The translations under genes were made by a program, and so were the position numbers. The notes under the pieces are model-generated. The model saw only the letters and a program-made list of their open reading frames with translations, ran no database searches and had not been told where the DNA came from. A DNA stretch of 64,000 bases from Amoebidium appalachense (taxonomy: Eukaryota; Ichthyosporea). Of the stretch, positions 44,605-54,321 are shown piece by piece. Where the stretch lies: NCBI GenBank assembly GCA_963693365.1, contig CAVNZM010000003.1:11160001-11224000 (forward strand). The letters are read 5' to 3'. Numbering within the stretch: the first letter of the stretch is position 1; the number at the start of each line of letters is the position of its first letter.

Positions 44605-44992
44605 CTATAGGCATGCTCCGTGTGCAGGGCACTGATTTCTACCCTCTTCTGGTTGGTGCCAAGAGGCAGTGCCCTACACGTGTGGTGTCTAAACAGCCTA
44701 TAGGCATGCTCCATGTGCAGGGCACTGATTTCTACCCTCTTCTGGTTGGTGCCAAGAGGCAGTGCCCTACACGTGTGGTGTCTAAACAGCCTATAGGCAT
44801 GCTCCGTGTGCAGGGCACTGATTTCTACCCTCTTCTGGTTGGTGCCAAGAGGCAGTGCCCTACACGTGTGGTGTCTAAACAGCCTATAGGCATGCTCCGT
44901 GTGCAGGGCACTAATTTGTTGTGCCTTCCTTTTTTGGTTAGATCTATACCCGGCCAATGGTTAGCAGCCACGGGTTTGTTTTCATCAAGCTT
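44605..44992. repeat. Left array of ~93-bp repeats plus unique end
   Basis: Three and a third copies of a unit with GCCTATAGGCATGCTCC and GGTTGGTGCCAAGAGGC. The end segment 44930-44990 contains GATCTATACCCGGCCAATGG. The same array and end segment are present inverted, with about eight units, at 49880-50650. Confidence 0.9.
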
Positions 44993-45056
44993 GGACGTTA
45001 ATACATACTAAGTAACAGAATGAAATCACTCGCAAGTGTTATCCCTCATGATTGTA

Positions 45057-45413
45057 TCAATCCGTTTCATCCGGAGTCTTAGCGGACTGGCCCAGCCGTA
45101 TGAGACAGGCCCGTAGAAAGTCCTTTTGCTTCTTCAGCTTGTCGTTTTCCAGCTGCAGCTCTTGGTTCTCCACCACCAAATTCTTGTTCTCTTCGCACAC
45201 CTTGTTGCGCTCCTCTTGCAGGCCCTTGATCACCTCCCGCTGGTTCTTGTTCATTGTGCGCAGCGCGTCGTTGTCCTTGTCCATGTCGTTGTTCAACTCC
45301 CTCAGCTGCTGGATCAGCCCGTGCAGCCCCTCGTTGGCCTCCTTCAGCATCTTGTTGGTCTCTTGCAGCTGCTCGGTGTGTGCATCTTGGCGCTGTGTAT
45401 CTGTTTCATCCAT
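45057..45413 (-). CDS. Coiled-coil protein
   Basis: 118 aa, ATG at 45413. Almost the whole chain is heptad-like (ETNKMLKEANEGLHGLIQQL, ENKNLVVENQELQLENDKLK), predicting a long parallel coiled coil, with short polar ends. No other domain. The upstream region (45480-45680) shares strings such as GCAAACACACCGTGAACT and CACTGA(A)TTATTTACAAA with the region upstream of the 22032-23420 coiled-coil gene, so the two genes may be duplicates. Confidence 0.65.
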   Translation of the reverse strand: MDETDTQRQDAHTEQLQETNKMLKEANEGLHGLIQQLRELNNDMDKDNDALRTMNKNQREVIKGLQEERNKVCEENKNLVVENQELQLENDKLKKQKDFLRACLIRLGQSAKTPDETD

Positions 45414-46271
45414 TGTGTCGTTTGCAGCCGGTTGGGCAGGAGGTGTTTAGTTTTTATCCACGAAGCAAAGCAGTGTGAACAAAAAAAAACGTCCCTCTTA
45501 TTTTTACGAAGCAAAAGTGTGACCCAAAAAAAAACGTTCCTCTTACACAATGCAAAATAAAGCAAAATCCTATGATGCGCAAACACACCGTGAACTAAAA
45601 AAAACTCGCCACTGATTATTTACAAAGTAAAGCAGTGTGAACAAAAAAAAAAGCGCTCCTTACACAGTGCAAAATAAAACACACACACACACACACCAAG
45701 CCATTTGTATCCAGCTCGGACCCCTTTTTGTGCGCACACTTCTGGTTGGTGTATAAGTATTGGATCCACGTGAGCGCGAGTTTCCTAAGTGCTGCTCAAA
45801 AAGTGACATGTTGTTCCCAGCAGGCAGTGCACCGATTCGCTATCAGTTGACATCGTGTTCAAGCAGTCAGCACCATGTGATTGTGTACTTTTCCTGACCA
45901 ATTTTTGTATCCCTGATAGACAGAATAATGCTCGTAATTGTTGGGAAGCATATTCGTGTTTTTTTAGGAGTTGCTACATCAAATACATTGTGTTCAAACA
46001 CTGACGGCCAAGTTGCAAAGATCGGATTACAATCCAATCTGTCAAATGACAATTCTCAAGTCAAAACATGCTCTTGTTGATCCAATCAGAATTCATCAAT
46101 CAGTCAGCAGATTTGGTTGAGCCCCAACTTATCGGATACACCAAGATGCCCAAATGACAATTAGCCAATCAGATATTCACGCGATCTCTAGATCCAATCA
46201 AGCGTCGCGGCTGGGGTATATCCAACCAATCTAATGCAATAAAGCATCTGATGCCAAAGCCGGGCACGGCA
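45414..46271. other. Divergent intergenic region between two coiled-coil genes
   Basis: A-rich repeats near the 45413 start, a CA tract (45680-45695), a copy of the GTTGGTGTATAAGTATTGGATCCACGTGAG block related to 24300-24450, and many ATTGG/CCAAT pentamers from 45890 to 46260. No ORF. It probably contains two divergent promoters. Confidence 0.55.
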
Positions 46272-46278
46272 TATAAAA
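46272..46278 (+). promoter_or_regulatory. TATA box in GGCATATAAAAGC
   Basis: TATAAAA 86 bp upstream of the ATG at 46364. The flanking 13-bp string GGCATATAAAAGC is identical to that upstream of the 48438-49658 gene. Confidence 0.65.
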
Positions 46279-46363
46279 GCCCATACTCTCTTCAATCCAC
46301 ACACCTTTTCCATGTTAGCTAGCTTCTCCCTTGGCACACAACGTACATCCAACTGTCACGAAA

Positions 46364-47092
46364 ATGAGTTCTAACATCAAAGATCTAGAAAGGCGCGCTA
46401 AAAAAATAGAGACAAGACTCAAGACTTTGGAGGAGGATGCAAAGGTCCTGCGGGACACCCAGACCCGTTTCGCGTGCGCCCTTGCTAGGCACGCCCGCAT
46501 GGCTTTAAGCAAGCGCACCACTACAGCAGCAACCGTGGCACCCCCAGCGCTGACCGTGGCACCCCCAGCGCTGACCGTGGCACCCCCAGCGCTGACCGTG
46601 GCACCCCCTGTCCTGGCAGCGGCACCTGCACTTCGTGCTGGCGAGCATGGCAGCTCCTATCCCGTGGACTTGGCCCCCCTGCCCCTGCAGCGCTCACGTT
46701 TGCACATCACACAGGGGTCCAAGACACGGGAGAAACCACGAAGACAGCAGAAGAGGACACGAGAGGAAGTCAGAAGCTCTGGGTCGGAGGAGGAGCCTTA
46801 TTTCAACTGGAAGACTGTGTGGTCCAAGACACGGGAGAAACCACCAAGACAGCAGAAGAGGACACGAGAGGAAGTCAAAAGCTCTGGGTCGGCGGTACAG
46901 GAGGAAGTGCCTCCTTGGTTCAAGACCTTGATATGGGGACCTGAGGAGTTGTACTCGTCTTCTGAGGAGCACTCGTCTTCCGAGTCCAAGACCTTGACAC
47001 GGGGACAGCAGAAAAGGGCACGAGCCAGTGAAGCCAGCAGCTCTGGGGCGTCTTCCGAGTCTTCAGACGAAGATATCAAGGCCAGTACTTAA
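46364..47092 (+). CDS. Coiled-coil protein with Pro/Ala repeats and basic/Ser-rich tail
   Basis: 242 aa from the ATG at 46364. A short N-terminal coiled coil (about residues 4-40, KDLERRAKKIETRLKTLEED) is followed by four APPALTV-type 7-residue repeats (about 60-88), a duplicated segment KTREKPxRQQKRTREEV with SSGS after it (about 122-190), and a Ser/Glu-rich acidic tail (EHSSSESKTL, SSESSDED). No enzymatic motif. Basic clusters suggest nuclear location. It belongs to the same architectural group as the other coiled-coil genes here. Confidence 0.65.
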   Translation: MSSNIKDLERRAKKIETRLKTLEEDAKVLRDTQTRFACALARHARMALSKRTTTAATVAPPALTVAPPALTVAPPALTVAPPVLAAAPALRAGEHGSSYPVDLAPLPLQRSRLHITQGSKTREKPRRQQKRTREEVRSSGSEEEPYFNWKTVWSKTREKPPRQQKRTREEVKSSGSAVQEEVPPWFKTLIWGPEELYSSSEEHSSSESKTLTRGQQKRARASEASSSGASSESSDEDIKAST

Positions 47093-47093
47093 C

Positions 47094-48040
47094 ATTGAGT
47101 GTACTTAGGGTGGTGCAGACGTGTACTTAGGGTGGTGCAGAGGTCTACTTAGGGTGGGGCTGTGCAGAGTGTACTTAGGGTGGTGCAGAGTGTACTTAGG
47201 GTGGGGCTGTGCAGAGTGTACTTAGGGTGGTGCAGAGGTGTACTTAGGGTGGTGCAGAGGTGTACTTAGGGTGGGGCTGTGCAGAGTGTACTTAGGGTGG
47301 GGCTGTGCAGAGTGTACTTAGGGCTGTGCAGAGGTGTACTTAGGGCTGTGCAGACGTGTACTTAGGGTGGGGCTGTGCAGAGTGTACTTAGGGCTGTGCA
47401 GACGTGTACTTAGGGTGGGGCTGTGCAGAGTGTACTTAGGGCTGTGCAGAGGTGTACTTAGGGCTGTGCAGACGTGTACTTAGGGTGGTGCAGAGGTCTA
47501 CTTAGGGTGGTGCAGACGTGTACTTAGGGTGGTGCAGAGGTGTACTTAGGGTGGTGCAGACGTGTACTTAGGGTGGTGCAGAGGTGTACTTAGGGTGGTG
47601 CAGACGTGTACTTAGGGTGGTGCAGAGGTCTACTTAGGGTGGTGCAGACGTGTACTTAGGGTGGTGCAGAGGTGTACTTAGGGTGGTGCAGACGTGTACT
47701 TAGGGTGGTGCAGAGGTGTACTTAGGGTGGTGCAGACGTGTACTTAGGGTGGTGCAGACGTGTACTTAGGGTGGTGCAGAGGTCTACTTAGGGTGGGGCT
47801 GTGCACCACAGTGTACTTAGGGTGGTGCAGACGTGTACTTAGGGTGGTGCAGAGGTCTACTTAGGGTGGGGCTGTGCACCACAGTGTACTTAGGGTGGTG
47901 CAGACGTGTACTTAGGGTGGTGCAGAGGTCTACTTAGGGTGGGGCTGTGCACCACAGTGTACTTAGGGTGGTGCAGAGTGTACTTAGGGTGGTGCAGACG
48001 TGTACTTAGGGTGGTGCAGACGTGTACTTAGGTGGGTGTC
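47094..48040. repeat. 22-bp satellite, more than 40 units, each with TTAGGG
   Basis: Units such as GTGTACTTAGGGTGGTGCAGAC with variants (GGGGCTGTGCAGA, CACCACA insertions). The array begins within 10 bp of the stop codon of the 46364-47092 gene. Higher-order patterns of alternating CAGAC and CAGAG units are visible. Confidence 0.92.
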
Positions 48041-48437
48041 TTGTGGTGAAAGTAAAGTTTATGGCATACAGGCAGATGTGTGCTTTAAGCCTTAGGGAAC
48101 TGTGGGCAGACATGTCAACACTTGGGCCTATGGGTAGACGTGTACACACTTAGTGTATTTGTTTGTGTCTCTCATGGTTATTTTATAGCATGAAGCACTG
48201 CAAAAAATGGTGTATGTTTCCGTGGTCCACGTACACAGTATCCTTTAATATGAACACAAGTGATTGTATAGAAAAAGAGTAAGTACGTACATGATAGTCT
48301 AGTCAGATTACAAAGAACAAATCAACTTGGACCGAGTATATTCAAATACAAACTAAAAGAGAAAAGAAACAAATAAATCAAGACCGATCAATTCAAATAC
48401 AAATCAAAAGAGAATGCCACTTAGTCGACCAATCAAA
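48041..48437. other. AT-rich spacer
   Basis: Between the 22-bp satellite and the stop codon of the next gene. No ORF. The final 120 bp include two copies of CAATTCAAATACAAA-type sequence. Confidence 0.4.
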
Positions 48438-49658
48438 TCAGTACATCTCATGCTCATACTGGTCAAACTCTTCCTGGTCAAGATCAATGAGGGGAATTTC
48501 TTCAGTTTGTTTATGTTTGGGTTCAGGTTTGCGGTCATACACGACCGACTCACGATCAGACGCAGATTCGTCATCTGTCATATCATCGAGTACCTGATTT
48601 GCCCGTCGTTTGAGCCGCTTGGGGTTGAATGCTTCATCTGAGTCCCAATCGCATTGATCATGGACGCGTTTGGCGGGTGAGGCAGGTGAAGAGACAGACT
48701 CATTACCACCTGTGTATGCCTTCAAGTTCTTCTCCCGTCGCAGAATCTTCCTTCGGATGCTTTTTATGGTGTTTTGGGCTGCACACACAGCAGCAATGGC
48801 CAGGCCCTCCGCCATTTCATCTTCAGCCGCCTTTGCCTCTTTGACACGCTCTCGAGCATTCTGGAGCTCCCCCCTCACACTAGTTAGCTGTGCATCGAGG
48901 TCCATCGTATGGTCATGCAACGAAGTCTCAGGTGTTTTGGTGTGCTTGGGCCTGGGCTTAGCGGCAGGGGTGGTCTTGGCAGGAGTGGTCTTGGTGGTAG
49001 GGGTGGTCTTGGCAGGAGTGGTCTTGGTGGTAGGGGTGGTCTTGGCAGGAGTGGTCTTGGTGGTAGGGGTGGTCTTGGCAGGAGTGGTCTTGGCGGCAGG
49101 GGTGGGGGCAGTCACAGGGGCGGTCTTTGCGACAGGGGTGGGGGCAGTCACAGGGGTGGTCTTTGCGGCAGGGGTGGGGGCAGTCACAGGGGCGGTCTTT
49201 GCGACAGGGGTGGGGGCAGTCACAGGGGTGGTCTTTGCGGCAGGGGTGGGGGCAGTCACAGTGGTGGTGTTGGCGGCAGGGGTGGGGTCAGCAGTCACAG
49301 TGGTGGTGTTGGCGGCAATGGTAGTCTTGCGAGGGCCACTGAAAATGTAGTTTTCATAGGCCACCTGGCCATCCCGACGGGGTGCTGCAGCCCGTTGCAG
49401 GCTGGCAAGCTCGGCCTGCAGGGTCTTGATCTGCTCTTCGGCTGCCCTCAGTCGTGCCTCTACATCAGAGGGCTGGGGTTGGGGGGGTCGGGGGGTACGC
49501 GCAGCATTCTCATTGGTCACTTGACTGCGGAGGCTGGTGAGGTCGGTGCGGAGGCTGGTGACGTCGGTGTGCAGGGCCGTTAAGCGAGACGAATGGTCCG
49601 TGTACAGAAAATCAAAGCGCTTCTGCAGCTGTTGAAGCTCCTCTTTCCAAGAATCCAT
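48438..49658 (-). CDS. Coiled-coil protein with Thr/Pro/Ala/Lys tandem repeats
   Basis: 406 aa, ATG at 49658. An N-terminal coiled coil (about residues 3-50), then a second helical segment (VEARLRAAEEQIKTLQAEL, about 65-90), then about 125 residues of degenerate repeats (TAPTPAAKTTPV and AKTTPTTKTTP types) encoded by a minisatellite, then another helical region (QLTSVRGELQNARERVKEAK), and a C-terminal part with KRLKRR and acidic motifs. Predicted scaffold-like nuclear protein; no enzymatic motif. The promoter string GGCATATAAAAGC is shared with the 46364 gene. Confidence 0.68.
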   Translation of the reverse strand: MDSWKEELQQLQKRFDFLYTDHSSRLTALHTDVTSLRTDLTSLRSQVTNENAARTPRPPQPQPSDVEARLRAAEEQIKTLQAELASLQRAAAPRRDGQVAYENYIFSGPRKTTIAANTTTVTADPTPAANTTTVTAPTPAAKTTPVTAPTPVAKTAPVTAPTPAAKTTPVTAPTPVAKTAPVTAPTPAAKTTPAKTTPTTKTTPAKTTPTTKTTPAKTTPTTKTTPAKTTPAAKPRPKHTKTPETSLHDHTMDLDAQLTSVRGELQNARERVKEAKAAEDEMAEGLAIAAVCAAQNTIKSIRRKILRREKNLKAYTGGNESVSSPASPAKRVHDQCDWDSDEAFNPKRLKRRANQVLDDMTDDESASDRESVVYDRKPEPKHKQTEEIPLIDLDQEEFDQYEHEMY

Positions 49659-49754
49659 GTTTCGTGTGAGTGTTTGAAAAACAAGTTTGTTGTGTGTCGC
49701 CTTTTACTATTGAGTGTCAGTGTTGAAATGAGTGAATGTGACCGTGTGTGCTGC

Positions 49755-49761
49755 TTTTATA
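49755..49761 (-). promoter_or_regulatory. TATA box in GGCATATAAAAGC
   Basis: TATAAAA on the minus strand, 96 bp upstream of the ATG at 49658. Identical 13-bp context to the box at 46272. Confidence 0.65.
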
Positions 49762-49879
49762 TGCCACGGTACAAAGCAGCTTACAGCAATGGTGCCAAGG
49801 CTCAATGGGATAGATCTCTCCAATCAACGGTCATTGTCACTCAAACGGCCTTGATGGTTGGCAAAGTATCACGTCTAAG

Positions 49880-50655
49880 CATGATGAAAACAAACCCGTG
49901 GCTGCTAACCATTGGCCGGGTATAGATCTAACCAAAAAAGGAAGGCACAACAAATTGGTGCCTGCACACGGAGCATGCCTATAGGCTGTTTAGACACCAC
50001 ACGTGTAGGGCGCTGCCTCTTGGCACCAACCAGAAGAGGGTAGAAATTGGTGCCTGCACACGGAGCATGCCTATAGGCTGTTTAGACACCACACGTGTAG
50101 GGCGCTGCCTCTTGGCACCAACCAGAAGAGGGTAGAAATTGGTGCCTGCACACGGAGCATGCCTATAGGCTGTTTAGACACCACACGTGTAGGGCGCTGC
50201 CTCTTGGCACCAACCAGAAGAGGGTAGAAATTGGTGCCTGCACACGGAGCATGCCTATAGGCTGTTTGGACACCACACGTGTAGGGCGCTGCCTCTTGGC
50301 ACCAACCAGAAGAGGGTAGAAATTGGTGCCTGCACACGGAGCATGCCTATAGGCTGTTTAGACACCACACGTGTAGGGCGCTGCCTCTTGGCACCAACCA
50401 GAAGAGGGTAGAAATTGGTGCCTGCACACGGAGCATGCCTATAGGCTGTTTAGACACCACACGTGTAGGGCGCTGCCTCTTGGCACCAACCAGAAGAGGG
50501 TAGAAATTGGTGCCTGCACACGGAGCATGCCTATAGGCTGTTTAGACACCACACGTGTAGGGCGCTGCCTCTTGGCACCAACCAGAAGAGGGTAGAAATT
50601 GGTGCCTGCACACGGAGCATGCCTATAGGCTGTTTAGACACTACACGTGTTGTGG
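49880..50655. repeat. Right array of ~93-bp repeats, inverted relative to 44605-44992
   Basis: About eight units containing GGTGCCTGCACACGGAGCAT and GGGCGCTGCCTCTTGGCACC, preceded by the unique end CCATTGGCCGGGTATAGATC. The units are nearly identical to each other. They adjoin the inner end of the right terminal repeat (50669). Confidence 0.92.
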
Positions 50656-50732
50656 CTTCTGCCTTTATCACCCACACACCCCCACGTGCCAACATACACT
50701 ATCCTCCCCGTGAGTGGCATGCCAGTCTCCCC

Positions 50733-50868
50733 AGCCCCCCTGCCCCCCTGCCCCCCTGCCCCCCTGCCCCCCCTGCCCCCCTGCCCCCCTGCCCCCCTGC
50801 CCCCCTGCCCCCCCTGCCCCCCCTGCTCCCCTGCCCCCCTGCCCCCCTGCCCCCCTGCCCCCCTGCCT
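50733..50868. repeat. C-rich 9-bp array (complement of GGGGGGCAG)
   Basis: Right-arm counterpart of 18096-18232. It could form i-motif or G-quadruplex structures. Confidence 0.85.
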
Positions 50869-51178
50869 GCCGGAACCAGGCCCCCCAGTGGTGGCATTCC
50901 AACACGTGCATGCTAGAAGATCGTGCTACATGAACAAATGGTCTTAACTCAGCCATACATGGGGGATAGATAGTATCACACAACCATGGTTCCCCCACTC
51001 TCCCCAGCCTCCTGTGCACGTGTGCCTCCCCTGCACGTGTGCCCCCCTGCCTCCCGTAACCAGGCCCCCAGTGGTGGCAGTGAGTGTCCCCCCTGCCTCC
51101 CCTGCACGTGTGCCCCCCCTGCCTCCCCTGCCTCCCGGAACCACGCCCCGGCGCAAAATTTAATATTTATTTAAAATT

Positions 51179-52045
51179 TTAATCAAAGAGCCGCATGATG
51201 CTGTTAGCTGGGACACCCAGCTGCTTCTGGGCTGTGACAGAAGCTATAAACTCCGGTGATACAGTGGGCTGCACGTGTGGCTCTGGAATGTGTGGTGCCA
51301 TCAGCACCTCAAAGTCTTGCACCATGCCTGGGTCCGTCCATCCACGTGCTTCCGTGCAGTACACACGCCAGTGGGCTCTTGCCACGTGCACGGCATGTGT
51401 ATAGTCATCATACGTGCCCACCACGTGGTACTGACCCTTCTTGTGCACCTTTGGCAGTCGCACCTGGAACAGTCCACCAGCAATCATGCTTACAAACCGG
51501 CACGGCTGTCCTTTGATTGGTCTCTTCAGCTTGTTGTAACCCTTTGGCCGCAGGCAGAGATTGGCCCGGCGGTTATCACTCTTCACTTGGTTTCGGTGGT
51601 CAATCTCCCACCCCTCTCCGAGGCCAATAGGAATAAGCCCCTGGAAGTAACACACCAGCTGGTGTGCAGATGGTGCCTCGGCCACGTGTTGGTTAAACCC
51701 TGGTAGATACAGCCTCAGGTAGCCACTCTCATCACACACCCATCCCACGTGGGCTGCCCATTCCATATCATCTTGGGAGAAATGCCACTCACGTCCAGCC
51801 ATTATAACCAAGCCAGTAGCAGCCACCTGCATATCAGCAGGCTCACTCCACGTGTGCATCACGGGCTCTTCATTCTTATCGTAGTAATAAAGTCCAAACC
51901 CACTGCCCTTCTGGAAACTGCTCCGGTACCACTCTACCAGTTGCCTGGGTTCATATATACCCAGAGCCACTAGAAACTTGTACCACTGAGGTGCCTCGTG
52001 TATTTGCTCTATATTATCCTGAATTGCCTGCTGCATGGACATCAT
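51179..52045 (-). CDS. HNH endonuclease with AP2-like domain (right copy)
   Basis: 288 aa, identical in all residues to the product of 16921-17787, reading outward-to-inward on the opposite strand. The HNH (about 148-171) and AP2-like (about 183-230) regions are intact. Complete identity of the two copies, with only G-tract differences in the arms, suggests a recent insertion or ongoing gene conversion between the two ends. Confidence 0.85.
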   Translation of the reverse strand: MMSMQQAIQDNIEQIHEAPQWYKFLVALGIYEPRQLVEWYRSSFQKGSGFGLYYYDKNEEPVMHTWSEPADMQVAATGLVIMAGREWHFSQDDMEWAAHVGWVCDESGYLRLYLPGFNQHVAEAPSAHQLVCYFQGLIPIGLGEGWEIDHRNQVKSDNRRANLCLRPKGYNKLKRPIKGQPCRFVSMIAGGLFQVRLPKVHKKGQYHVVGTYDDYTHAVHVARAHWRVYCTEARGWTDPGMVQDFEVLMAPHIPEPHVQPTVSPEFIASVTAQKQLGVPANSIMRLFD

Positions 52046-52420
52046 ACTCTATGCATACATAACATTTTTTCATGCTGTGAGGGGCATGCCAGTCTCCCCA
52101 GCCCCCCTGCCCAGGCGCCTCCGCAGCCACGTGTGCCTCGCCGGCCGCGCGGAACCACTCCCCGGCGCAGTGACAGCTATTTTTAGATATAGAGATTCCA
52201 TGGCCACATGGCCAGATGGCCAGATCATTTTGACTCCCGTTTTATCCCGTTTTATCCACCTTTTTTCACACATTGAATTTGATCTGGCCATCTGGCCATC
52301 TGGGTATATAAACCGTTTTCTGTTCTAATATTGGAGAACTGTCTGATAGTGATAGAAAATGTCATTCGAAGAACAATCGGGAAACCCCGCGGTGTGACAA
52401 CCAATCAGAATGAAGCAATA

Positions 52421-52799
52421 TTGGGATATTCGGGTTGGTTGTAAGGTTTTCGGGTCGGGCCGAAGGCCCAAACGGGCCGCAGGCCCGCTTATTGGGCCGC
52501 CAGGCCCTAGGCCGCTAGGCCGCTAGGCCCGGGGCCCCGGGGACCGGGGGCCCGACCCGGCCCGCGAGCCACCCCGCCCGGCTCGGCCCGGCGGCCCGGG
52601 GTTAGCAGTGACTGCTAACCCCGGGCCGCCGGGCCGAGCCGGGCGGGGTGGCTCGCGGGCCGGGTCGGGCCCCCGGTCCCCGGGGCCCCGGGCCTAGCGG
52701 CCTAGCGGCCTAGGGCCTGGCGGCCCAATAAGCGGGCCTGCGGCCCGTTTGGGCCTTCGGCCCGACCCGAAAACCTTACAACCAACCCGAATATCCCAA
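52421..52799. repeat. 379-bp palindrome with 1-nt centre
   Basis: The two 189-nt arms are exact reverse complements as read by eye, around a single G at 52610 (centre GTTAGCAGT-G-ACTGCTAAC). The arms are very GC-rich, with GGGCC, CGGGCC and GCTAGGCC runs, but the ends are AT-richer (TTGGGATATTCGGG). It starts at the first base after the right inverted repeat. As single-stranded DNA or RNA it would form one long hairpin. Confidence 0.9.
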
Positions 52800-52803
52800 A
52801 AGG

Positions 52804-52811
52804 CTGGCTTA
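52804..52811. other. Candidate target-site duplication, right copy
   Basis: CTGGCTTA, identical to 16540-16547. It follows the palindrome after only 4 bp (AAGG). Confidence 0.4.
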
Positions 52812-53173
52812 GAGCCGTTCTCAAAACAAACGCTCGCTTTCAATAACAAAAATACAACACAATCGTAAAGTACAGTAAAAAGTAATATGACTAGCCACAT
52901 TTCATTGGTTTGGCTGAACCTGTTGCGCACTCTATATCTATCAATATCTATCAGGCGAAGTTACCGTAAGGCTATTCCCACTAGCCAATGAAAAAATCAC
53001 TGTATAGCCAATAGGTAGCCTTATCAGCTAACTACATTTGGTTCCCAGTGGTGGATTGCGAGTGGCTGACTGCGCACCACGCCGGCGTGACGCCGCACGC
53101 GCAATGCATATGTGTGTGATATGCACCGTGGCCACGGCCATCTAGGGTGTTTCTAGATGGCCGTGACCGTGGC
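52812..53173. other. Intergenic
   Basis: AT-rich sequence with CCAAT/ATTGG pentamers, then a GC-rich hairpin-like segment around 53135-53165 (GGCCATCTAG against CTAGATGGCC). No gene seen. Confidence 0.4.
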
Positions 53174-53178
53174 GTAAC

Positions 53179-53324
53179 CAGGGATGTGTCGGGTCGGTTG
53201 ACCCGAGAACCAGCCCAAGCCGACCCGGCGGGCCCGACCCTTAACCGTGGCAACCCAGGCCCGTCCCCCGGAGCCACAAACCCGCCCGTGAACCATCCGA
53301 CGTCCCTGAGGCGACACATCCCTG
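53179..53324. mobile_element. Small MITE-like element with 13-bp terminal inverted repeats
   Basis: CAGGGATGTGTCG at 53179-53191 and its complement CGACACATCCCTG at 53312-53324. GTAAC adjoins the left end (53174-53178) and occurs 3 bp beyond the right end (53328-53332), a possible imperfect 5-bp target duplication. The interior is GC-rich and non-coding. Confidence 0.4.
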
Positions 53325-53332
53325 GGGGTAAC

Positions 53333-54321
53333 ACCGATATGCATGCAATGCCATCGCATATCCCCGGGGATATGTACAACCTAAAACGCAGCTCACGGTG
53401 ATGGCAGCACGCGGTGGACAACATACTGTAATTACATCAGTTGGGTTCGACGATCATGTGGTCCATTCAAAATTATCTACCTAGTGAACCCCTCCGACTT
53501 GACGTGATCACTTCCGGCCCCCCCCGGGAGCCCCCTTGTTGTTTTATTTTCATTTCGTAGCTTTGTTTGTCACTGGGTTATTTTGGGGTTATGTAGCCTG
53601 CGGCTGCATGAATCTTCCTACTTTTTGTTTGTTTTATATACACCTTTTTTTTGTTCGTTTCTTCATCTCAACTGTGCACACAACGCCCCGGCCGGCGAGA
53701 GTCCGCTCCTAGCTAGCTGCAGAGTCCGAATTTCGGAATGCACACTTGCCAAATATGGCAATGTGAATACGCGCGCGGCATATGCCATATTACATCAGTA
53801 CTGTAATAATATCATAATTAGGGGCACGCTGCCAACTATGGCCCATAAATATTTAGCAATGATATTTAGCTGATAATCACTAATATGTTCCTTGATTGTA
53901 AACAGCGTAAACCTCTCTGAAGTGAACCTGTATGTCACATGTTTGCATGGCGATCGTAGTCATCATGTACCCCTGTGGTGTTTTCCGATTGGTCTAAACC
54001 ATTTCTTTATAAAGCAGAATCGCCAACGGCAGGGTGTGAAATCCGTTTTATGGCTGGTGCCATTTTAACTAACTTACCCCTGCTTGGATGGCCCTAATAG
54101 AACCACCAACCGTTCTTAGGGGTATTTTTTTTCTATCTTTTGGCTCTGTTAAAGCTGCTGGTTGAGAAATTGTTAGACCTAATTTTAAAAGTTAGGGACA
54201 ATTCTCGAGGTTTCTAGGGACAATTCTGTGGCCATAAACCCCCTGCATGATTTCACAGCCTGGACCAACCGTTTGACTACACCCGACCACTCACTTTCAC
54301 ACTCCAACTGCTCAAAGGAAA
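53333..54321. other. Intergenic, upstream of the DUF1254 pseudogene
   Basis: No supported gene. A TATAAAG at about 54008 and pyrimidine-rich sequence before 54322 could belong to the promoter of the next gene. Confidence 0.4.

Larger units (their letters stand above)
50669..52420. repeat. Right 1.75-kb terminal inverted repeat
   Basis: Reverse complement of 16546-18287, with G-tract length differences only, as far as could be read. It carries the C-rich 9-bp array at its inner end and the second HNH gene. Its outer end abuts the 379-bp palindrome at 52421. Confidence 0.9.

Noticed and set aside
44598-45011. Apparent ORFs across the 93-bp repeat
   Set aside because: Repeat-periodic translations on both strands, also seen in the inverted array; no independent coding evidence.
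44605-50655. Regular repeats that could suggest a CRISPR array
   Set aside because: Units of 93 bp and 22 bp are tandem and nearly identical, without unique spacers, in a eukaryotic context.
54228-54320. Upstream extension of the DUF1254 ORF from 54228
   Set aside because: It is read in a different frame from the signal-peptide-like start at 54322 and has no family resemblance.
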